A stretch of DNA of 64,000 bases from Strix aluco (taxonomy: Eukaryota; Chordata; Aves; Strigiformes; Strigidae): contig NC_133935.1 in NCBI RefSeq assembly GCF_031877795.1, forward strand, positions 71,814,303 to 71,878,302. Direction: 5' to 3'. The notes beneath the pieces are model-generated. The model saw only the letters and a list, made by a program, of their open reading frames with translations. It was not told the DNA's origin and searched no databases. Below are positions 1 through 10,469 of this stretch, piece after piece; within the stretch, counting starts at the first letter, position 1, and every line of letters starts with the position of its first letter. The translations under genes were made by a program, and so were the position numbers.

Positions 1-894
1 CATAAAATCACCCAGTTTCTGGCAGCATATTGCCCCTGGAACAAAACCTACTACTGGTAGTGGTCCCACTACTACAGGAGGGTCTGGGGAAGCAGCTTGT
101 GACCAAAGCACACAACTGTACAACTCCCTAGACTCAGATCTGGAGTAAATTACATAGGGTTTAGATGCCCATGTCAGTCCTAACATAACTAGGAGGGACG
201 CTGAACCTGTACAGCTACAGACATCACCTGGCTCTACCAAAAGCAAGATGGAAAAAAAGATACCCTTGTCAGGCTCATAACACAGCATCATGGACTATGC
301 ACGGCCCTCAAACTATGTTTTAAGAGATCCTTCTCTAGAGGCTTCTTCACATTTCCCCATCCTTATGGCTGTGACACTGCTTAAATATTGCTGATGGTTA
401 TAAATCCACATGCCTCTCTATAGCCCTGCTACATTTCCCCAGGAATTACAACATGCTGTTAACCTTGAAAAGTGCAGCAAGTTATTTTAAAATGCAGCTA
501 CAGTGCACATCTGGGAATCCAGAGAGAAGGGAAGAAAAACATGCAAACCATTTCCTGAACACAGACAGAATGTGGAGCCTCAGGTGGTAAAATCCACGGT
601 GAGAGGCTGGATGACTTTTTTCTGAAGGTAGCTCTAGAAGTTTTCTAACTTGAAGCAGTCACTTTTCAAAATTTAAGCTAATGATAAATTTCAGGTTATG
701 AAATAAACCCTGATTTGAGCATCTAAAGATGCTTGTGTATCCTTTGTTGAAAAACCCGGCACTAATTTTCAGACTGTAAGAACTGGTCGGTTTCCAAACC
801 AGTGAATTTGAAGTTTTCTGTATATAAGTAACCTGATACCTGAAACGAATATTGAAGGAACAGGTGGCTTTTACAACACAGTAAAAAATGACAA
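1..894. other. Intergenic, nothing recognised
   Basis: Single-copy AT-rich sequence. No open reading frame of convincing composition, no repeat family and no RNA gene were recognised here. If the CpG island near 7-9 kb is the promoter of a leftward gene, this stretch could be its first intron. Confidence 0.5.
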
Positions 895-1178
895 GCATTA
901 TTTGTCATCTAGCATTTAAAACATCTACACTTCAAAGTTTATCTAGACTAAGATTAAAATCATATACTAGAAAAAATTTCTTCACCGAAAGGGTTGTCAA
1001 GTATTGGAACAGGCTGCCCAGGGAAGTGGTTGAGTCACCAACCCTGGAGGTATGCAAAAGATGTGTAGATGTGGTGCTTAGGGACATGGTTTAGTGGTGG
1101 ATTTGGCAGTGCTAGGTTAATGGTTGGACTCAATGATCTTAAAGGTCTTTCCAACCTAAACGATTCTATGAATCTATG
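895..1178 (+). mobile_element. CR1 LINE 3' fragment
   Basis: This is the 3' end of a chicken-repeat-1 retrotransposon. Near 965-1060 the forward strand encodes the terminal ORF2 signature ([20 protein letters not shown]), the usual C-terminus of CR1 ORF2. It is followed by the short 3' UTR with 'ggttggactcaatgatctt', and the copy ends at about 1163-1178 in the degenerate 8-bp unit attctatg. The copy is heavily 5'-truncated, as is normal for CR1, and cannot make a protein. The left edge is uncertain by a few tens of bases. Confidence 0.9.
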
Positions 1179-2349
1179 CCTAGTAATGCCAGATACTAAT
1201 ACAAACTGCTGACAGAGAGCTCTGAAAAGACAGTTTTAGCAGTTGGAAACTAATTGCACTCAGTCACTAATAGCATACATCGGGCCTGCATGGAGTGCAT
1301 GGCTTTGTTCTCTTTAATTAAGATTAGAATAGACCTCTCATATTGTGCAGTTACTTTCAGGGGAGTACTATGGAAATTTAAAATGCGCCTATTAACCATT
1401 GTACTTGGACACAGAGAAGGCAAACAACTACTAATTGCTTTTTCCACATAATTTGCCATATTCTTTAAGAACCTTAAAAAAAACATTCTAACTAACTACA
1501 CACATCTAGATATACAGGAGGGGACATGCTCGTTTCTTGACCATTGAGTGTCCCCTCCCACAGAGTTTGACAAGAATCCCAAGGAAAAAGTGATATTTTG
1601 TGCTCTATGCCTTTTTCTTGTTCTCCTCTCTCCCTCCTGTCCATGAGCAGTGTTACCACCAGCATCACACTAACAGTTTTATTCTGCACCTGAAGTGTTG
1701 ACCTAAAAATAAAAACCCTGTTTACAAATTCTGTATTTAACATTGACTACAGAGTTGCCCATATAAGCATACTAAACAGATGTGGTAGAATAAGGAAGCA
1801 TCCAAACTTCATTTGCTTTAGTTTATAGACAGATGCTCACCTTCAGGCACATCACAAGGGAAACGCAGTAATCTAGAAAGTGCCCACAGAGCAGACAGGT
1901 CAGCCTCGATGGAGTACAACACAGCGTGGGATGGCTGCTGAAGAACCAAACCAACCCAGAGTAAGGATGCACCCTCACAAACATAAGCAAGCATTCACTC
2001 AAAACTGAAACGAGCTGTTTCAGACAGCAGGCCGTATGAACACCCCAAGAAACACACATACCCATGTGACTCAGCATCTAATGATTACACTTACTAGGCA
2101 CGTGTAGCCAGCAAACCTAGTCATAAATCCCTTAATCACAGCTCAAAAGAGTTGTCAAAGCCTGCATTGATGGGATCAGGAAAACACTGAAGTGTTTGGG
2201 ATTTTTTTAACAAGTAACATCAGCTCCTGTGGAAGAGCAGAAGTATTCAGAGAAGCAGCATCAGTGACTTACAGCAACGTAACCTCTCGGACCCGCATCC
2301 TAAAAAAACACGCTCAGAATTTACTTTAGAAGTTTCTTATTTTTACAGC
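1179..2349. other. Intergenic, nothing recognised
   Basis: Non-repetitive sequence between two CR1 fragments. Open reading frames here are short and of random composition. No regulatory signature stands out. Confidence 0.5.
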
Positions 2350-2850
2350 ATACTGGGAAATGTGAGGCCACAGCTGGAGTACTGTGTCCAGTTCTGGGGA
2401 CCCAGTACAAGAGCCTCCATGGACATACTGGAGACAGTCCAACAAAGGGCCATGAAGGAACTGGAGCATCGGTCCTGTGAGTTCAGAAGAGAAGGCTCAA
2501 GGGGGGAGATCTTATAAATGTATATAAACACCTGAAGGGAGGATGTAAAGAGGACAGAGCCAGGCTCTTCTCAGTGGTGCCCAGTGACAGGAACGGAGGC
2601 AATGGGCACAAACTGAAACATAGGAGGTGCCCTCTGAACATCAAGAAACACTTCTTACACTGTGAGGGTGACTGAGCACTGGCACAGGTTGCCCAGAGAG
2701 GTTGTGGAGGCTCCATCCTTGGAGATATTCAAAAGCTGTCTGGACTTGGCCCTGGACAACCTGCCGTAGGTGGCCCTGCCTGAGCAGGGGGTTGGACCAG
2801 ATGACCTCCAGAGAACCCTTCCAACCTTGCCCACTCTGTGATTCTGGGAA
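2350..2850 (+). mobile_element. CR1 LINE 3' fragment (about 0.5 kb)
   Basis: The forward strand follows the last part of CR1 ORF2: the region before 'gagtactgtgtccagttctgggg', then 'ggaggctccatccttggaga', then the 3' UTR 'ggttggaccagatgacctcc', ending at about 2850 in 'ctgtgattctggg'. In-frame stops and small indels break the reading frame, so it is a dead 5'-truncated copy. It shares orientation with the CR1 piece 1.2 kb to the left but overlaps it in consensus coordinates, so the two are separate insertions. Confidence 0.92.
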
Positions 2851-3697
2851 ATGAAAAGGCTAGTTCTTTTCAGTCACTGATAAGACACCTAGAATAAGTT
2901 TTACAGTAAGTTTAATGCATTCTTGTTAACATGTGCCTCTGGAACAGGTGATGTGTTCTTCACATACCATCACAAAGAACTTGATGCATTAACTTGGTAT
3001 TTATAAGAAGCTGCAACTAATCAGAATTTCAGTTTCCATTAAGATGCAGACGTAGCTTTTAATCTCTATGCGACAATTTTAAGTATTTTCAAGACATGTT
3101 TAGAAAATACTGCCAGTGGTTTTTTTCCTCATTAACAAATGCAAGTATTAAACACATATGGTGACCAAAGATGCAAATAGAAAGGATTTTTCAAACACAA
3201 CTGAACACATTGGGAATCTTTACCTTCCACTATTCTCAGAATCAAAAAACTGCATCTTCAATCATTTAAGCACCTCTGAAGATCTGGTCCTCTAAATCAT
3301 GGAATTAAATTTACTGCTACCAGAGCGTGCACCAGGAGAAAGGACTGGGTGTTAAAGAAAGGAGGGGAAAACCAGCAAGAGTGCTTCTAACCACAAATAC
3401 AGTATTTCTGGTTTGCAGTGGATAACTGCTCTTTCAGTTTAGTCAAAGCAAGAGGATTTACTGTGTAAAAGAAACTGTAGTATTAAGGTGAAGAAAAAAC
3501 ATCCAGAACTTACTCTCTGTGAAGACTGCAGAGCCTGTTAATATTTATGAAGTCTGAAGTGGCTTCAAAGACTCCTTACTTCATTTTCTTATGTCATAAC
3601 AAAAAGCAGCACTAACTCATTAAATTTTAAGGTGAGTTCACCACTAAACTATAACTGTTTTAATAAATTCTGACCTCCTAGAAAAGGGCTTAACCTT

Positions 3698-3716
3698 TTT
3701 GTGTGTGTGTGTGTGT
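3698..3716 (+). repeat. (TG)n microsatellite
   Basis: A short run of alternating TG following a T stretch. It is a simple-sequence repeat that is likely length-polymorphic. Confidence 0.85.
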
Positions 3717-5235
3717 ACGTGTGCCATATCAATGACAATGAACACAAAATGAAAAGAGAAGACTTGCATTTGTTCAGAAACTTGAAAAAATCAAAACACA
3801 TAAACCCTGGAAGCACCCAATATTATGACCCAAAAGCTACATTTGACAGCTGTATTTCTGTGCACGGATTATTTCATGGATTAACCTGCCACCGTGCAAG
3901 GCCAGGGCAGTGGGCAGAGAGAGAACCTCTTTTGAAAAACCCTGATTAAGCACTTACTGTCAAAAGCTTTCCCTCTGATCAAACTCTGCATCATAAAAAT
4001 AACACATCAGGGGAAGACATCTCTCCTCCTAGCATGGGTGCTGCCATGCAGATATTATAGCTGAGAAAAATCTATGTAGGAAAGAAAAGGAAACGGTGTT
4101 ACAGGATAAAGCTAGAAAATTGTGTACTTTATTTATGTGGGCCTGACACAGCCAGGTTTGGACAAGAGAGCCTCCAATTCGGGATAGCAGATTTTTCTGC
4201 ACATAGTACTGGAGTATTTTGGGAATAGCCAGGGCTTTGGGGACTTCAAAGTTAGAGAGTATCACTGCTAAGCCTGAAAAATACTGGGGATAAGGAGAAG
4301 GAGGAAGAGACCAAGACAAGCCACTGAATAGCTACATAGCTTTAACCCCAAAAATTCAGCAAGGCACATGTTGCCCTTGACTCAAACATTCCTGAATAGC
4401 ATTTATTTTCCAGACCTATAAGAAACAAAACATCAGGAAATGTGATCTATTACTCCTTAAATAAAAAGATATTAATCATAAAACCATTAATGGGACCATA
4501 TGTCACACAAAACAGAGCCTCATAATGTCAAGAATCCCTGTGGATTTGGTGGGGACTGAGTCAAAAAACAAAGCATGACTTTTCAGCAGACAAAATGAGG
4601 TGAAATGGGGCCTTTGTTAATTTTCCAACATATTTGTCATCGCTTTGGGAGTTAAACAGTTAATGCTCCTCCTTAGCTTCCAAGCTTCTGTAATAAGGAG
4701 CAAATAAGTATCAAAATGATGCTGAAGAGACACAACACACACACCTAGTATCACAGGTATGTAGGTCATATGTATCCACAATGTTCCATACCCTGTAAGT
4801 GTATCAGACCTTTAACAGCAGCACTAATCACTTCTCAGATACTGCAGAAGTTCCCTTGCCAAAATAAAATATTAAAGTTGTGGGGTTTTTTCCCAGGTCT
4901 CAAACAATATTGAATCTCTCTGGCATTCGATATTGTCCCAGCCATACACTCTTATAATGAACTTCAGTTCCTACAAGCTTTGAATATCAAAGGGTAGGGA
5001 AAGGGTAGGGCCAGGGAACAGCTTCTGCATTGGCTACCTGCTGTAAATCACCAGGAATTAGTTTCCAGCCAGGAAAACAGCACGGCTATGTATCAGCCTC
5101 CAGATTTTGCCTCCTCAATTGGGATCTCCCTTCTGCCAGTCTCTCCAAAACCGGGTCCCACCGAAGAGGGAAGAGCAGAGCCAGGACAGGCTTTTCCCAG
5201 CTGCTGCCCTTAATTCCTCCCTCCCCGACAGGCAC

Positions 5236-5243
5236 TGACGTCA
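5236..5243 (+). promoter_or_regulatory. CRE palindrome TGACGTCA
   Basis: The full 8-bp CREB/ATF palindrome TGACGTCA lies in a GC-richer patch about 2 kb left of the CpG island. An 8-mer occurs by chance about once per 65 kb, and the CpG inside it makes it rarer in bird bulk DNA. With no transcript evidence this is only a candidate site. Confidence 0.35.
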
Positions 5244-5822
5244 GGTGGCCAGGACACAGTGATGCTGGCAAGGGGGGCAGGCGGGCCAGGAGGGAGGTCA
5301 AAGCCTGGGTGATGCCTTCACCCAGAGCAGAAACTGTACCGTGCCAAGGAGCAGCACACATACGTTCAAGCAGCAGCAGCTTCTACCGCACCACTCGACA
5401 GTCACGTCCTGACCCAGGACATGCCGAGCAGACCAGGTCTCAGTAGTGCCACAGTTAAAAGAGAAAAAAATCCAAACCCATCAGCCTGACACTTTAAGCT
5501 CAAGTTAGTCCCACCTGCCACCAGCCAAAACCGTCTCCAAGAGCTTACCTGCAGAGCTGGAAACATGACATGGCTCATCTTCAAATTCAGTCTGGCACCT
5601 CAGCCCAAAACCACCTTTATTATGGCAGAGGGATGAGCCAAACATACTTGTGGCCTCCATATGAAAGACAGTGAAACATAACTCAGGCTTTCAGGGATTT
5701 TTGCACAATTTTGTATCATAACACCATCGATTTTTATATTTTATCAGTTTCACAGCTAGTAGCTTTAAATGTCAGCTACAGAAGAACACAGACTAGGACT
5801 AAAAAAAGCCCCCTCTTTTTGA

Positions 5823-5870
5823 ATAACTAGATAACTAGATATGGCATTTGATAACTAGATACGGCATTTT
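5823..5870 (+). repeat. 20-bp tandem duplication (2 copies plus a partial)
   Basis: The unit 'ataactagatatggcatttg' (5831-5850) is followed directly by a copy differing at two positions (5851-5870). The first 8 bases of the unit also precede it. This is a local replication-slippage duplication with no known function. Confidence 0.85.
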
Positions 5871-7789
5871 AAATAAAAGGTTGAAGACAGCTCACACCTC
5901 TAATTCTGAGGAATGAAACTACTTATCACATGTTAAAAACCAAGGCAGGATACTGTCAGATAATGCAGAGCACAGGCACCTGGGATCCCTGCTTTATTAA
6001 ATATTTCCCCTCCACAACTCAACCACCACTGGAAACGCGATACCCGAGAACTTGTCCATCATTCATCCCACATTCACACAAGGTTAACAGTACCACATCT
6101 ACTCAATCTATAACTCTGCAGCTGCAGTAACAAAGCACAACACGAAAACATGAGAAAGAGCTGTCACGTTCCCATTTGCCCCACACGTGCGTTTAAGCCC
6201 AGGGATGACCCACAGAAGCACACAGGAGGCCCACAAAATACGTGCACACCTATTAGACCTTTTCTGAAGGAGACTAGGTTGACAGCATGGACTGTAGAAC
6301 AGCCATCCTCTGCCATCCTCTCAGTCTCCTTGAAAGTAAGCTCTCCAGCAGCATTTCTCTGCTCCTACTACTCCAACACTCCCATGCTTCAGTGCTCCAC
6401 ATCAAGATGAATACAGATGCTGCATGCTTTGAGGGGTCGGTACATTGCTGCCTACTATTTAATATGAACGTGTAACCAGCCCCTAATTCAGCCAGGGTCA
6501 GCTAAAGCTCAAGAAGCAACCTTCACAACACAAACAATGTTCCCAGGTCTTATTTCCAAATTAGATGGCACCCAGGTGCCTCCTCGGCCCGGGGGTGGGA
6601 AGACGTAAAGGAGGGGTGCGGCGCAGCTCACTCTGCTCCCCCCTCGCCACGGGAGATCCCTGCAAGCAGCGGTAGGAAATGCCACCACGATCACAGCCAA
6701 CGGCAGGGCAGCGTGAAGACGAGCAGGTCTGGCAGGGACAGACTACCAGCAGCCGCAACACAGACCCCAACAACAACGCGGGAGACCAGCTAGGACGAGC
6801 TGCGTTTGTACATAAAGATGTGACCTCTACCAGGTTCACCGCCACCCTACGTACTCTGCCTTTACTACAGCCGGCGACTCCTGTCTCCGCGTCTCACCTG
6901 GATGGCGGCGGTGATTCACGCCTGTCCCCGCAGTCCGGGACGGCTCCTCCGTGCAGGAGGGGCGCGGGGAGGAGAGCAGAGCTGCTCCCCCGGCCCGGGA
7001 GAGGGGCAGCCGGACACCCCCGGCGTCCAGGGGGACGGGCTCCCCTTTCCCGCAAACGGACGAAGGCGGCCCAGAAAGGCTGAGCCACCGGCCGAGCTTC
7101 CCGGTGGCCTCCCCCGCATCCCCCCGTCCGCCCCCCGCTGCCCCCTTCCCCCCAGTCCCGGGAGAGCCGAACAAAAGGCGACCGAGGGAACGGGGGCAGC
7201 CAGCCCCCCGCGGTGTTCCCGTCCCGGGGGGCGGCGGGCTCGGCCCTGCCCGGCGGGAGACACCGCGCCCCGCACGCAGCCTTGCCCGGGGGCGAGGGGG
7301 AGCGTCTGTACCCGCCGCCCCGGCCCGGGGAGATCAGCGCCGGGCTGGGGGCGGAAGGGTTCGGACAAGGAAAAAAAAAAAAAAAATTTAAAAAAAAAAA
7401 TTATTTCCCCCCCCAGAGGGGGCCCGGCGGGGCACCTACCCTGCTCGTAAATCGGAGCAAACTCTCATCCACGCTCCCCGCCGTGCCCAGGCCGCCGGAG
7501 CCAGGCGACGCCCCGAAGGCCGCCGGTCGCTGGGCTGCGCTGGGCCGGGCCGGGCGCCGCCGGGGCCGGGCGCGGCCGCTCAGCCCCGCACAAAGCGCGG
7601 CGCCCCTGCCCGCTGCGGGCGAAAGCGGCAGCAGGTGCCCGTCCGCCGCCGAGGCCGAGCCGAGCGCCCTGCGCAGCCGCCGCCGCCACCGCAGCGCCCG
7701 AGCCGCTCGCCGGGGCCGCGCCGCGCTCCCGCCCCGCCCCCGGCGGCCCCGCGGCGGGAGCCCGCAGAGGCGGGGGCGGGCGGGGCCGG

Positions 7790-7821
7790 CGGGGCGGCCT
7801 ATGGGCGGCCTATGGGCGGCC
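7790..7821 (+). repeat. 11-bp tandem repeat in CpG island
   Basis: The unit atgggcggcct recurs about 2.5 times, placing GC-box-like GGGCGG cores 11 bp apart, about one helical turn. It could be a clustered Sp/KLF-type site or simple slippage. Confidence 0.7.
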
Positions 7822-7918
7822 GCACGGGCGGCGCGGCCCGCAGGAGCGCGGCGGCGCAGAGTGAGGCGCCCCGCCGGCCGCAGCCCGGCCCGGCCCCAGC
7901 GCCCGCGGCCGAGGAGGC

Positions 7919-7948
7919 GGGTCCCGCGGTGCCGGGTCCCGCGGTGCC
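7919..7948 (+). repeat. 15-bp perfect tandem duplication in CpG island
   Basis: The 15-mer gggtcccgcggtgcc is present twice in direct succession with no mismatch, inside the CpG island. Confidence 0.85.
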
Positions 7949-8975
7949 GCCCGGCGCGGCGTCCGCAGGCTCTGCGCGGAGCGGCGACGAGCAGCCCCGG
8001 CGCGCACCTGCCCTGCGCCGCGCCGGCGCCTGGAGCTCGCCTGCGGAGGAGTCCCGCGCCTAGCAGGCAAGATCCTCCGTGCTGTGCCGGCTGCCGGTGC
8101 TGCGGCCCCCGCCGCCCCCTGCTCCGTGCGGCGCGCACCGGCCTGGTCCGCAGCGGAGGTCGCTGAGCGCGCTCTTCGCCGCTGGTGCTGCGCACGGGTG
8201 GCGGCGTCGTGGCGCCCGGCGGGGCCAGGGCGTCCCGGTGCTCCGGGCCCGGCGAACGCGCGGGCACGGCGGCGGCCTCGGCGGTGCCGGGCGGCGGCCG
8301 CCAGCAGCCGCGTCGCCGGAGCGAGCTGCGCCCGGTTCACCGGGGGCTGGCGGCGAAGCACGTGGCCGGGCCCGGGCAGGGCGGCGGCGGGCTGGGGGCC
8401 GCAGCCCAGCCCCGGGCCGCGCCTCCGGGCCGCGCTGCGGCCCCGCCGGCCGCGGGTGGGCCGGGCCGGCCGCCGGCACCCCCCGCGCACACGCGGGGAG
8501 CCCAGGCCCGCAGGGAGGGGCCGGTCCTGTGCGTAGACACCGGCGCCGACACCGTGTGTGCCTGTGCGGTAGTGCCCGCGCGGGGCTGTGCCCGCTGCCC
8601 GCGCGCCCTGTGCTGCCTCTTGCGCTGCTGCCCGCCAGCCCCGATCTCGTTTTCGTAGCTTAAGCAATACAGGGAGCCTGTGCCGTGAGAAGCCCCGCCG
8701 TGCCTCAGTCCTCTCGCGTCCCACCCTCTGCGCTGGGCGGTGCAGGCCCGCCCGGCGGAGCGGCTGCCGGGCAGCGGGAGCAGGAGGAGGCAGTTTTGTG
8801 ACAGATCTGTCCCCCTCAGCGCGTGCCCCTGGCGCGGCGGCGCCGAGCCGCGGTTCGCTGCGCGGCTCCCTCCGCTCAGCCTCCGCGCGGGTGGCCCCGG
8901 CTCCGCGGCTGTTCTCCGGCGGGTTTGGCCCCTGGCAGGGCGGTGACTGATGGCATGTTCTGCGCTCGCCAGCGT

Positions 8976-10055
8976 CCTCGTATCTCACGTCATCTCGTGC
9001 CCTTTGCGCGCTGCCTTTGTAACTTTTTTATTTTTTGAGATCAAGAATTTATGAATCAAAAGGTGGGGGAGTGGAGCCGTGTGGAGGCTGAGTCAGATCG
9101 TGAAAAAGGAAAGCCAAGCAGGAGTGTGCAATTGCATATCACATTTACAAACACGGTTTCATTCATCTCCGTATGTTGCTCCTGTTACTACTAATACAGC
9201 TCTGGTTTCTCAGACTGGTGCTGCCCCTGGGAACACAGTTTGATCTTCCTGGGGTTTTTCCTCTATAGCCTCCATAGTATTGGTGTTACAGTGTGTTATT
9301 TTCCCGATTATGTTTTTATTACACTGAACACATGGTAATAACAGAAAGAATTTGATAATATGAATGTACTCCCCACACCCTCCTCTTTTGTTCCTATTAT
9401 TCGATGTGCAAAGGAGTGACAGATTATTTACCAGAAGCAATTTTTTCCCTCCGTACTGGTAAGATTTCCTAATTATAAATACAAAAAAAGCTTTTTCCCT
9501 GCGCGTGCACCCCTGTTTCCCTTCTCTTTCTTTCCTCATCCTGCTAATGATACCCAACTCCATCGTGGTAATTTTGGAGCCACAGGAAATCTAGCTTTGA
9601 CTACTGAAAGATTTCTGCGGAAGCCTCTATAGGCAAAGGGAGCCAGAGAGCAAGGTCTGCTTTAGGCGTAAAGGTGTCTGGGGTTTTCTTCCCTGGCAGG
9701 GAGGTATAACTGTGGAGTATACAGTAATTAATTTAATCCAGCATTGGGAGAGAAGGAGGAAGAATGATTGTATTGAAAAAAATAAGGAGTTTTTTTAAGT
9801 TTCAGATATAAGATCTAAGTGGCAATTTCAATGACCTTCATGATTTCTGTTTTAAACAAAAGGCAGCAACCTAGTACAAGAGTATCGTTTGTCTTCTCCT
9901 GGCCTCATCCTTTGTTCTCCTTGGGTTTAGCCTGTCACTGCCCAGGGCTTGACTCTCCCTTAATGGGGCAGCAGCACCTCTCACCATGACTCTCCAAAGT
10001 ACTGTTCTGGCAAGTGGTTTTTTTTCTCCAACTGCTTATTTCATATCATCTCTGC
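8976..10055. other. Right shore of CpG island, nothing recognised
   Basis: Composition drops to AT-rich. An AP-1-type site TGAGTCA lies at 9089-9095. No exon, repeat family or RNA gene is recognised. Confidence 0.45.
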
Positions 10056-10395
10056 TGTGCAAGGTCTGTCTTTCTTCTTGCGACCCTCTGAGTCTTTCTT
10101 CTCTGTGTCTATGCTTCAGTATTTCTGTCTTGCCAAGCACTGTGCCAGTTACTTTACCTTTCCCCTTCTCTCTGCTTTTTTGCCTACTCATGCCTTTTCT
10201 CTTATTTTTGTCCCCTTTTGTATATCTTCTTCCTTTTTTTTTTTTTTTTTCTCTTTTCTGTCCTAGTTTTTATACCCTGTCTTTCTCTCTCCTGTCTGAC
10301 ATCTCATTTCAGTCCACTGCCTTACCCTCCTTTCCTCTTGACATCTTTTCTCCACGCTGTTCCTTTGGTCACTGTCCTCCTCCATCCTTTCTCCT
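10056..10395 (+). repeat. Polypyrimidine (CT-rich) tract
   Basis: About 340 bases are strongly biased to T and C on the forward strand, including a run of 18 T near 10234-10251. Just after it, 10398-10440, is an alternating TA/TG stretch. The long serine/phenylalanine/leucine reading frame across it is a by-product of the composition. Confidence 0.75.
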
Positions 10396-10469
10396 GATTT
10401 ATATTTACATGTGTATATATATGTGTATACATATATCTCTACTTCACTCCATTCTCTTCCATTCTCCAG

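Larger units (their letters stand above)
2851..6874. other. Intergenic or intronic stretch with a GC-richer patch
   Basis: Mostly AT-rich unique sequence. It contains a (TG)n run at 3698-3716, a 20-bp tandem duplication near 5831-5870 and a patch of higher GC at about 5030-5460 that carries a full CRE palindrome. Open reading frames of 90-138 codons occur on both strands of the GC-richer patch, but they have no recognisable domain and are probably chance. Confidence 0.45.
6875..8975. promoter_or_regulatory. CpG island, about 2.1 kb; candidate leftward (GRAMD4) promoter
   Basis: CpG dinucleotides become very dense at about 6.88 kb and fall off by about 8.98 kb, with GC-box-like GGGCGG elements (for example 7786-7820) and short GC-rich duplications. 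Flanking DNA is AT-rich. Long ORFs occur in all frames, as expected for stop-poor GC-rich DNA, and none looks like a protein. A minus-strand splice-donor-like AGG|GTAGGT has its exon end at 7440. In vertebrates the gene head-to-head with CELSR1 is GRAMD4. Since CELSR1 reads rightward here, a leftward GRAMD4 start would be expected upstream of it. The GRAMD4 N-terminal coding sequence was not found, so the assignment rests on synteny only. Confidence 0.7.

Noticed and set aside
7213-8988. Open frames of 288-392 codons in the CpG island on both strands
   Set aside because: Stop codons are rare at this GC content. The products are Arg/Ala/Pro-rich low-complexity in every frame with no domain.
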